Assembly (NCBI RefSeq): GCF_002102255.1
Contig: NZ_LQPH01000171.1
Span: 1-64,000 of the forward strand
DNA from: Mycobacterium nebraskense
Lineage (GTDB): Bacteria; Actinomycetota; Actinomycetes; Mycobacteriales; Mycobacteriaceae
Length of the DNA stretch: 64,000 nucleotides
Reading direction: 5' to 3'
The notes under the pieces: model-generated
The model's database searches: none
What the model saw: the letters and a program-made list of their open reading frames with translations, nothing else
Told to the model about the DNA's origin: nothing
Shown here: one piece after another, positions 55,032 through 64,000 of the stretch
Layout: each line of letters begins with the position of its first letter
Numbering within the stretch: the stretch's first letter is position 1
Made by a program: the position numbers and the translations under genes

Positions 55032-57152
55032 GTGGTAGCGACCGTCACAGACGAGCAGTTCGCCGCACGTGCGCTGGTGCGCGACTGGGCCCGCAATTCG
55101 GCTGCGGGGCCCGGCGGGACGACGGCGATCCGCGAGGTCGAGCAGGGTGACGCGGACGCGTGGCGCCCGGTGTTCGCCCGCCTGGCAGAGCTGGGCATCT
55201 TCGGCGTCGCAATCCCGGAGGAGCACGGCGGGGCCGGCGGCAGTGTCGAGGACCTGTGCGCGATGGTCGAGGAAGCGGCCAAGGCGTTGGTGCCCGGGCC
55301 GGTGGCGACCACGGCGCTGGCGACGCTCGTCGTCACCGACCCTGAATTGTTGGCAGCACTGGCCGCCGGCCAACGTTTCGCCGGGCTGGCGCTGGAAGGT
55401 GACGCCCAGTTCGACAGCGAAACCTCGCGCGCGTCGGGCGCCCTGCCGTTGGTGTTGGGAGCCGCCGACGGCGGCGTCCTGTTGCTGCCGGCCGACGGGA
55501 AGTGGCTGCTGGTCGACACCGAGAGCGATGGCGTGCAGATCGAGCCGCTGGAAGCCACCGACTTTTCCCGGCCGTTGGCCCGGGTGGTGCTGACGTCCGC
55601 GCCGGCCACCGTCATCGCGTCCCCGGAGCGGGTCGAGGAACTGGCGGCCACCGTGCTGGCGGCCGAGGCGGCCGGCGTGACCCGGTGGGCGCTGGTCACC
55701 GCCGTCGATTACGCCAAGGTCCGCGAGCAGTTCGGCAAGCCGATCGGCAGCTTCCAGGCCGTCAAGCACCTGTGCGCGGAGATGCTGTGCCGCGCCGAGC
55801 AGGCCGAGGTGGGCGCCGCCGACGCCGCCCGCGCCGCAGCGGATTCCGATCCGGACCAGTTCTCCATCGCGGCCGCCCTGGCCGCCAGCATCTGCATCGC
55901 CGCCGCGAAGGCCAACGTCAAGGACTGCATCCAGGTGCTCGGCGGCATCGGCTGCACCTGGGAGCACGACGCGCACCTGTACCTGCGCCGGGCGCACGCC
56001 ATCGGCCGGTTTCTCGGCGGCGCCGAGCGCTGGTTGCGCCGGGTCACCGCACTGACCCAGGGCGGTGTGCGGCGGCGCTTGGGGATCGACCTCACCGACG
56101 TCGAGGGCCAGCGTGCGGAGATCGCCGCGGCCGTCGCCGAGATCGCCGCGCTGCCCGAGGAGAAGCGGCAGGCTGCACTCGCGGAGGCCGGGCTGCAGGC
56201 ACCGCACTGGCCGGTGCCGCACGGGCGCGGCGCGTCACCCGCCGAACAGCTGCTGATCGATCAGGAGCTGGCGGCGGCCGGTGTGGCTCGTCCCGACCTG
56301 GTGATCGGCTGGTGGGCGGCGCCGACCATCCTCGAGCACGGCACGCCGGAGCAGATCGAGCGCTTTGTGCCGGGCACCCTGCGTGGTGAATTCCTCTGGT
56401 GTCAACTGTTTTCCGAGCCGGGAGCCGGCTCCGACCTGGCGTCGCTGCGCACCAAGGCCGTGCGTGGTGACGGCGGCTGGCTGCTCACCGGGCAGAAGGT
56501 CTGGACGTCGGCGGCGCACAAGGCGCGGTGGGGCGTGTGCCTGGCGCGTACCGATCCCGACGCGCCGAAGCACAAGGGCATCACCTACTTCCTGGTGGAC
56601 ATGAAGTCGCCGGGCATCGAGATCCGCCCGCTGCGGGAGATCACCGGCGACTCACTGTTCAACGAGGTCTTCCTGGACAACGTGTTCGTCCCCGACGAAA
56701 TGGTGGTCGGCGCGGTGAACGACGGCTGGCGGCTGGCCCGCACCACGCTGGCCAACGAGCGGGTCGCGATGGCCACCGGCACCGCGCTGGGTAACCCGAT
56801 GGAGGAGCTGCTCAAGGTGGTCGCGGAGCTCGACCTCGATGCCGCGCAGCAGGATCGGCTCGGCCGGTTGATCGTCATCGCCCAAACCGGCGCGCTGCTG
56901 GACCAGCGGATCGCGCAGCTCGCCGTGGGCGGGCAGGACCCGGGGGCGCAGTCCAGCGTCCGCAAGCTCATCGGGGTGCGCTACCGGCAGGCACTGGCCG
57001 AGTTCATGATGGACGTCGCCGAGGGCGGCGGCCTGGTCCGCAACCACGCGGTGTTCGACTTCCTGAACACCCGCTGCCTCACCATCGCCGGTGGTACCGA
57101 GCAGATCCTGCTCACCGTGGCCGCCGAGCGGCTCCTCGGGCTGCCGCGCTAG
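55032..57152 (+). CDS. fadE34: Acyl-CoA dehydrogenase FadE34 (fused two-domain)
   Basis: A 706-residue protein with two acyl-CoA dehydrogenase modules in one chain: residues 1-350 (AKVREQFGKPIGSFQAVKHLCAEM ... VLGGIGCTWEHDAHLYLRRAH) and 360-706 (FSEPGAGSDLASLRTKAVRGDGGWLLTGQKVWTSAA ... IAGGTEQILLTVAAERLLGLPR). In M. tuberculosis FadE34 (ChsE3) acts on the cholesterol side-chain CoA thioester. GTG start MVATVTDEQ as in the orthologue. KstR-controlled by position. Confidence 0.95.
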   Translation: MVATVTDEQFAARALVRDWARNSAAGPGGTTAIREVEQGDADAWRPVFARLAELGIFGVAIPEEHGGAGGSVEDLCAMVEEAAKALVPGPVATTALATLVVTDPELLAALAAGQRFAGLALEGDAQFDSETSRASGALPLVLGAADGGVLLLPADGKWLLVDTESDGVQIEPLEATDFSRPLARVVLTSAPATVIASPERVEELAATVLAAEAAGVTRWALVTAVDYAKVREQFGKPIGSFQAVKHLCAEMLCRAEQAEVGAADAARAAADSDPDQFSIAAALAASICIAAAKANVKDCIQVLGGIGCTWEHDAHLYLRRAHAIGRFLGGAERWLRRVTALTQGGVRRRLGIDLTDVEGQRAEIAAAVAEIAALPEEKRQAALAEAGLQAPHWPVPHGRGASPAEQLLIDQELAAAGVARPDLVIGWWAAPTILEHGTPEQIERFVPGTLRGEFLWCQLFSEPGAGSDLASLRTKAVRGDGGWLLTGQKVWTSAAHKARWGVCLARTDPDAPKHKGITYFLVDMKSPGIEIRPLREITGDSLFNEVFLDNVFVPDEMVVGAVNDGWRLARTTLANERVAMATGTALGNPMEELLKVVAELDLDAAQQDRLGRLIVIAQTGALLDQRIAQLAVGGQDPGAQSSVRKLIGVRYRQALAEFMMDVAEGGGLVRNHAVFDFLNTRCLTIAGGTEQILLTVAAERLLGLPR

Positions 57153-57181
57153 CGCCGCAAGGCTTTTCGGCCATGCAGAGC

Positions 57182-57217
57182 CAGACGTGTGGCCGCTGAC
57201 TCGGTGTCACACATCTG
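57182..57217. terminator. Possible hairpin between fadE34 and Rv3572-like gene
   Basis: CAGACGTGTG (57182-57191) pairs with CACACATCTG (57208-57217) with one mismatch across a 16-base loop, in the 177-bp convergent gap. There is no run of T, so a weak or factor-assisted terminator at best. Confidence 0.35.
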
Positions 57218-57329
57218 GTCCGAAGTGCGTCGTTGACACCGATGCCTCTGGGAATCCGGCGAGATTGCCTGCACGGTCGTGGATTGCATGAAATCGCAAC
57301 CGTGGGCGCAATCTCGGCGACCGGGCAGC

Positions 57330-57863
57330 TCAGGAGAACGTGGTCTGGGCGCAGGTGCTCGGCGAGGTGATGTTGACCCCGGGGTAGACCACCTGGATGT
57401 GGGTGCAGACGATGACGTTGTTGTCGGTCTTGGGTTGGCCCGTCTGCCAATCGGTGGAGTCGATGCGACCGGTCGTCTGGTACTTGTCCGGCGGGCCCTC
57501 ACCGAAGTAGACGGAGGTGATTTCGTCGGAACCCATGGACTTCATCACCCGCTCGTATTGGCCGTTGGCGTGCGCGTCCAGGTAGGCCAGCCGGTTCGAC
57601 GACCGGATCTCGGTGGTCTGGCGGGCCCACAGGCCGGGCGGGAAGCCGGTCACGCCGTCGGGCGTCAGCATGTCCGCGCCCGCGGTGAAGTCGCAGTGGC
57701 CGTCGGACTTGAAGCAATTCAGGATGGTGCGCGTCTCCAGCTGGTTGGGCCCGTCCAGCGGGAACAACGTGGTCGCGGTGTTGCTGGCCGCGCCGGCGAC
57801 CGGTGCGGGCAGGAACGTCAACGCCGTTCCGACGACGGCAAACCCGGTTATCAGTCGCTTCAT
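57330..57863 (-). CDS. Secreted protein of unknown function (Rv3572-like)
   Basis: A 177-residue protein with a signal peptide (MKRLITGFAVVGTALTFLPAPVAGAAS, cleavage near AGA-AS). The mature part is conserved but featureless (TRTILNCFKSDGHCDFTAGADMLTPDG, SDEITSVYFGEGPPDKYQ) and has cysteines that could form disulfides. By position it equals Rv3572. ATG at 57863 follows AAAGGGGAG. Function unknown. Confidence 0.85.
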   Translation of the reverse strand: MKRLITGFAVVGTALTFLPAPVAGAASNTATTLFPLDGPNQLETRTILNCFKSDGHCDFTAGADMLTPDGVTGFPPGLWARQTTEIRSSNRLAYLDAHANGQYERVMKSMGSDEITSVYFGEGPPDKYQTTGRIDSTDWQTGQPKTDNNVIVCTHIQVVYPGVNITSPSTCAQTTFS

Positions 57864-57913
57864 GCTGCTCCCCTTTCGGTTCGCCAACGCTAAGGGCGAA
57901 CCTAACCCCGCGA

Positions 57914-58996
57914 CTACTCGTCGTAGGTGACTTCTACCGAATCAGATTCCGGGTGAGATTGACAGGCCAGAATGAGGCCGTCGTCGAGATCTTGCTGCTC
58001 GAGCACGTCGTTGACCTCCATGCTCACCTTGCCGCTGCGCAAGGTGCACGCGCACGCCCCGCAGTGACCCTCGCGGCAGGAGAACGGCGCGTCGAGGCCC
58101 TTCGCCAGCAGGACGTCGAGCAATTTGGCGTTGCGCGGCCACGACACGGTGTGGGTTTCACCGTCCAGCTGCACCACCGCGGTGGCCGGCGGCTGGTCGC
58201 CGGGGGCGGTGTCGTCGATCTTCACCGCCGCGAACGGGTCGGAGTCCAGCGACTTGAACACCTCGATATGCACTTGCGGCGCAGGCACTTTCAGCGATTC
58301 CAGCGCCTCGCCGGCGGCGTCCATGAAGGGGCCGGGCCCGCAGATGTACACCGGCCGTTCGGTATAGGGGGCGGCGAGTTTCGCCAGCGCGGTCACGCTC
58401 GGCATCCCCTGCAGCGATTCCAGCCAGTGCACCACCGTGAGCCGGTCGGGATACTTGGCCGACAGCTCGCGCAGCGCGTCGGAGAAGATCACCGACCTGT
58501 CATCGCGATTGGCATACAGCAGCGTCACCTGACCGCTGCCCTCGGCGAGCGCCGACTTGGTGATCGACATGATCGGGGTGATCCCGCTACCGGCGGCCAT
58601 CAGCAGGAAATCGTCGTCGAGCGTTTTCGGCACGAAGTTGCCCGACGGGGCCAGCACGTGGATCCGCATGCCCGCCCGCGCGTGCTCACACAGCCAGTTC
58701 GACGCGTATCCGTCCGCGGTCCGCTTGACCGTGACGGTCAGCGCGTCGTCGGTGAACGGCGAGCTGCACAGCGAGTAGCAGCGGGCGACCGAGCCGGTGC
58801 GCTCGCTGGGAACGCGCAGCGTCAAGAACTGGCCCGGCGCGTAGCGCAGCCGTTCGGGCGGGATGCCGGGGTCGCCCGGCTCGTCGGGCACCGCGAACAC
58901 CAGCGACCGCGCGTCGTCCGTTTCGGCGACGACCTCGGCGATCTGCAGTTCAAGGACGTGGTCACCGAGTGGCTCGTCGAGATTGGCCTCGGCCAA
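57914..58996 (-). CDS. kshB: 3-ketosteroid 9-alpha-hydroxylase reductase subunit KshB
   Basis: A 360-residue ferredoxin reductase: FAD-binding barrel (RYAPGQFLTLRVPSERTGSVARCYSLCSSP), NAD-binding domain (FLLMAAGSGITPIMS) and a C-terminal plant-type [2Fe-2S] domain (CREGHCGACACTLRSGK ... LACQS). It supplies electrons to KshA in steroid ring opening. The start is probably TTG at 58996, preceded by GGGAGG with 8-bp spacing; no ATG or GTG fits the family N-terminus. KstR boxes lie upstream. Confidence 0.93.
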   Translation of the reverse strand: MAEANLDEPLGDHVLELQIAEVVAETDDARSLVFAVPDEPGDPGIPPERLRYAPGQFLTLRVPSERTGSVARCYSLCSSPFTDDALTVTVKRTADGYASNWLCEHARAGMRIHVLAPSGNFVPKTLDDDFLLMAAGSGITPIMSITKSALAEGSGQVTLLYANRDDRSVIFSDALRELSAKYPDRLTVVHWLESLQGMPSVTALAKLAAPYTERPVYICGPGPFMDAAGEALESLKVPAPQVHIEVFKSLDSDPFAAVKIDDTAPGDQPPATAVVQLDGETHTVSWPRNAKLLDVLLAKGLDAPFSCREGHCGACACTLRSGKVSMEVNDVLEQQDLDDGLILACQSHPESDSVEVTYDE

Positions 58997-59022
58997 GACC
59001 CCATCCTCCCTCTCGTTACAAC

Positions 59023-59036
59023 TAGAACATGTTACA
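59023..59036. promoter_or_regulatory. KstR box upstream of kshB
   Basis: TAGAACATGTTACA matches TNNAACNNGTTNNA. It lies 27 bp upstream of the kshB TTG, in the kshB-hsaA divergent gap. Confidence 0.85.
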
Positions 59037-59090
59037 GAAAAGTGGATTCGTATCGCTACCAGCCGCAGGAATACCCTGCTCGACACAAAT

Positions 59091-59104
59091 CGGAACGTGT
59101 TCTA
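59091..59104. promoter_or_regulatory. KstR box upstream of hsaA
   Basis: CGGAACGTGTTCTA fits the KstR pattern with one mismatch at the first base (C for T). It lies 49 bp upstream of the hsaA GTG. Confidence 0.82.
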
Positions 59105-59153
59105 GTCTCTGGTGTAAGTCCGCTGAGTAAGTCTGGCCCAGGAGGCAAACCTA

Positions 59154-62117
<2,964 letters not shown>

Positions 62118-62119
62118 TC

Positions 62120-62683
62120 ATGTCGGCGCCGATCGATCCGCGGTCCTTCCGGCAGGTGCTGGGCCAGTTCTGCACCGGCATCACGATCATCACCACGGTG
62201 CACGACGAGGTTCCGGTCGGCTTCGCCTGCCAGTCCTTCGCCGCGCTGTCGCTGGACCCGCCGTTGGTGCTGTTCTGCCCCACCAAGGTGTCGCGGTCCT
62301 GGCAGGCCATCGAGGCCAGCGGCCGGTTCTGCGTCAACGTGCTGACCGAGAAGCAAAAGCACGTATCCGCGCGGTTCGGGTCGAAGGAGCCCGACAAGTT
62401 CGCCGGGATCGACTGGCACGCCTCAGAACTCGGGTCGCCGATCATCGACGGGTCGCTCGCCCACATCGACTGCACAGTGGCGTCCGTGCACGACGGTGGC
62501 GACCACTTCGTGGTGTTCGGCGCGGTCCAATCGTTGTCGGAGGCACCCAAGATCAAGCCGCGGCCGCTGCTGTTCTATCGCGGGGAGTACACCGGGATAG
62601 AACCGGACAAGACCACGCCGGCGCAGTGGCGCGACGACCTGGAGGCGTTCCTCACCGCCACCACCCAGGACACCTGGCTTTAA
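62120..62683 (+). CDS. hsaB: 3-HSA monooxygenase flavin reductase subunit HsaB
   Basis: A 187-residue flavin reductase of the HpaC-like type (VLGQFCTGITIITTVHDEVPVGFACQSFAALSLDPPLVLFCP) that supplies reduced FMN to HsaA. It follows hsaC by 2 bp and ends the run. In H37Rv nat follows, but here a strong hairpin and unrelated genes do. Confidence 0.95.
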   Translation: MSAPIDPRSFRQVLGQFCTGITIITTVHDEVPVGFACQSFAALSLDPPLVLFCPTKVSRSWQAIEASGRFCVNVLTEKQKHVSARFGSKEPDKFAGIDWHASELGSPIIDGSLAHIDCTVASVHDGGDHFVVFGAVQSLSEAPKIKPRPLLFYRGEYTGIEPDKTTPAQWRDDLEAFLTATTQDTWL

Positions 62684-62801
62684 ACGCTTGTGCGAGTTCG
62701 GGCATCGCCCGCTTGCCGACGATTCGCTGTTGCGTTCCCCGACTTGATATTCCGCGCCGACGCTTCCATGCAAGCGGTCTGTGCGCCCGGCTGGGTGGAA
62801 A

Positions 62802-62848
62802 TGGGCTACCCGATGGCTCGTTGAGGGGGCGAGCCAGCGGGTAGCCCA
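62802..62848. terminator. Bidirectional intrinsic hairpin after hsaB
   Basis: A 19-bp stem with one mismatch (left arm starts TGGGCTACCCGATGG, right arm ends CGGGTAGCCCA) with a 9-base loop occupies the convergent gap between hsaB and the next minus-strand gene. No strong T-tract is present on either side. The rest of the 175-bp gap shows nothing recognisable. Confidence 0.7.
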
Positions 62849-62858
62849 GTGGCCCCAT

Positions 62859-63284
62859 TCAGCCGGTGGTCGACCGATCTGATCCGGTGTCGTGGCGGTT
62901 GCCGGCCTCCACGGCCTCGGGATCGGCCGCTTGCTTTCCCGCCCGGGGGTCAAGGCTGTCAGCACGGTTCCATTGCTCGTGGAGCTGCTCGCGCGATGTC
63001 GCGGCTTCGTTTTGGTGCTCCGCCGCCCGCTCTTGCAGCCGTGCGGCTTCGGCCGCCTTGACCTCGGCCTCGGCCTGTGCGGCGCGAGCCTTGGCGGCCG
63101 TTTCTTGCGCAAGTGCTTCGCGCCGCTCGACTTTGGCCGTGGCCAGGCTCGCTTGTTCGCGAATCTGCTCGGCTTGCCGCTGCCGTCGACGGCGCCGCAT
63201 GCTGCTGAACGCGACGAGGAAGACGACAATCAACAAGATTGCCGCGGCGGCGATCACGATCCAGATAACGCTGCTATTCATCAT
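62859..63284 (-). CDS. Single-pass membrane coiled-coil protein
   Basis: A 141-residue protein. One membrane helix near the N-terminus (SVIWIVIAAAAILLIVVFLVAF), then a basic patch RRRRRQ, and a long Ala/Glu/Arg/Gln heptad-like coiled coil (about 35-105). The C-terminal tail is acidic and polar. It may scaffold or anchor other proteins; no family is recognised. Confidence 0.7.
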   Translation of the reverse strand: MMNSSVIWIVIAAAAILLIVVFLVAFSSMRRRRRQRQAEQIREQASLATAKVERREALAQETAAKARAAQAEAEVKAAEAARLQERAAEHQNEAATSREQLHEQWNRADSLDPRAGKQAADPEAVEAGNRHDTGSDRSTTG

Positions 63285-63421
63285 CGGCTCCCGTCAGATC
63301 GGTTTCCGGCTGGTACTGGGCACTGGCTCGTAGTGGGATCCCCGTATTTGGCGCAAGTAAAACAACGGACTGCAATCACGGCTTCGACCGGCGGGGGATA
63401 CTGCTGCTCACGGCGTGCCCG

Positions 63422-63589
63422 GTGCTCGTGGGACTCGCGGCTGCGGGTGGTTATGCGATAGGCAGCGGGCTCGTACGCGCCGTCTATATGGCGCCCGTCC
63501 TTGCCTTGCAGTTGAGTCTTGCGGTGCTGTTCCTCAGTGCCTACCGGCGTGCCCGTGCTGTTGCGGACAAGACGGATCCTCCGGCGTGA
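63422..63589 (+). CDS. Possible small hydrophobic protein, possibly a remnant
   Basis: A plus-strand frame ending TGA at 63587-63589 encodes two hydrophobic segments (LVGLAAAGGYAIGSG and MAPVLALQLSLAVLFLSAY) and a basic tail RRARAVADKTDPPA. The earliest obvious start is GTG at 63422 (55 residues). The frame stays open further upstream to about 63290, but no ATG or GTG is visible there, so this may be a decayed gene. It overlaps the 3' end of the convergent DUF385-type gene by 56 bp. Confidence 0.25.
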   Translation: MLVGLAAAGGYAIGSGLVRAVYMAPVLALQLSLAVLFLSAYRRARAVADKTDPPA

Positions 63590-64000
63590 TCCGGAAGACG
63601 GGGTAGCGCGCAGCGATGCGCTCGAATTCCGCCAATGGTGCGTTGCTGGTGAGCGGGATGTGTGGGCGCGCTCCGGGCGCGACGGCGACGTAGCGCCGCA
63701 AGATGGGTGCGCGGCCATCGATGGCAACCTCAAGCAGGTGCACCTGTTCGGCGTGCCTGCGTCGCATGACGGCCCGCCCGTCGGCAGCGCGAACATTTCG
63801 CACCCAGTTCACGTCGTTGCCAAGCATCGACACCAGGTAGCGCTCGCCGTCGTAATCCACCACAACAACGGGGACACAGACCACTCGGCCGGAGCGCCGT
63901 CCAAGCACCTCGAGGGTCATCGCCCGCGTCGGGGACAGTACGCTGGCCGAATACTGCAGTGCGGATAGCCGATTCATCACTCTGGCCGGAAAGCCCGGTC
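63534..64000 (-). CDS. DUF385/nitroreductase-family protein, 5' end outside window
   Basis: The visible part (155 codons) has the family split-barrel pattern: LSPTRAMTLEVLGRRSGRVVCVPVVVVDYDGERYLVSMLG, NWVRNVRAADG and YPVFRI. Members are F420- or flavin-linked, related to Ddn. The frame remains open to the window end (FPARVMNRL before the GTG/ATG at 63980/63977), so the true start probably lies beyond 64000 and the gene is truncated here by the window edge. Confidence 0.75.
   Translation of the reverse strand, partial: PGFPARVMNRLSALQYSASVLSPTRAMTLEVLGRRSGRVVCVPVVVVDYDGERYLVSMLGNDVNWVRNVRAADGRAVMRRRHAEQVHLLEVAIDGRAPILRRYVAVAPGARPHIPLTSNAPLAEFERIAARYPVFRITPEDPSCPQQHGHAGRH

Noticed and set aside
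54096-56222. Long minus-strand frame extending kstR upstream through fadE34
   Set aside because: KstR has a recognisable N-terminus near 54700-54767; the upstream part is antisense to fadE34.

Overview
The window is high-GC chromosomal DNA from a slow-growing mycobacterium, most likely of the M. avium complex or a close relative. The main reason is near-continuous collinearity with the M. tuberculosis H37Rv segment from PE32/PPE65/esxW/esxV (Rv3622c-Rv3619c) through hsaB (Rv3567c), read in reverse. The espACD (ESX-1 substrate) block that lies between ephA and ftsH in H37Rv is absent, and so are the PE_PGRS genes next to clpC1 and mutY. H37Rv comparisons are from memory, not from an alignment run here.

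Layout. (1) 0.1-3.5 kb: a small HTH gene, then a PE-PPE-Esx-Esx type VII secretion cassette. (2) 3.5-7.2 kb: a zinc-type dehydrogenase, a luciferase-like monooxygenase and ephA on the minus strand, then a small glyoxalase-fold gene on the plus strand. (3) 7.4-22.3 kb: ftsH, the folate genes folE-folP1-folB-folK, two membrane proteins, a DUF2520 protein, panC-panD-coaX, lysS, lsr2 and clpC1. (4) 22.4-28.8 kb: a mostly accessory stretch with a YbjQ-like protein, a cobalamin riboswitch controlling cbtB-cbtA and an atypical histidine phosphatase, a PPOX-fold protein with a DosR-like box, a DesA2-like desaturase, lpqF, mhuD and an alpha/beta hydrolase. (5) 28.9-36.2 kb: an overlapping seven-gene operon matching Rv0081-Rv0087 of M. 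tuberculosis (ArsR regulator plus a hydrogenase-4/complex I-like membrane complex), here placed beside mutY. (6) 36.3-47.2 kb: mutY, canB, disA, radA, lpqE, carD, ispD, ispF, cysS, a SPOUT rRNA methyltransferase and a secreted phosphodiesterase. (7) 47.2-52.8 kb: a minus-strand six-gene run headed by a Zur-type operator: metal-uptake ABC transporter, pxpA, a metallo-beta-lactamase-fold protein and an ArsB-like transporter. (8) 52.9-62.7 kb: a LacI regulator and the KstR cholesterol-catabolism block (kstR, fadE34, kshB, hsaA-hsaD-hsaC-hsaB) with KstR operators. (9) 62.8-64.0 kb: a strong hairpin, a membrane coiled-coil protein and a truncated DUF385-type gene, where the H37Rv gene order breaks.

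Themes. Most genes are core metabolism (folate, pantothenate/CoA, isoprenoid, translation, proteostasis, c-di-AMP, DNA repair). Regulatory sequence visible directly includes the B12 riboswitch, a Zur-like box between promoter elements, three KstR boxes, a ClgR-like palindrome before clpC1, a DosR-like box and strong intrinsic hairpins. The less explained items are a paired 45-bp dyad repeat at two distant intergenic sites, a hydrogenase-like large subunit without its metal cysteines, and the histidine phosphatase with SHA in place of RHG. No tRNA, rRNA, CRISPR array or insertion sequence was recognised.
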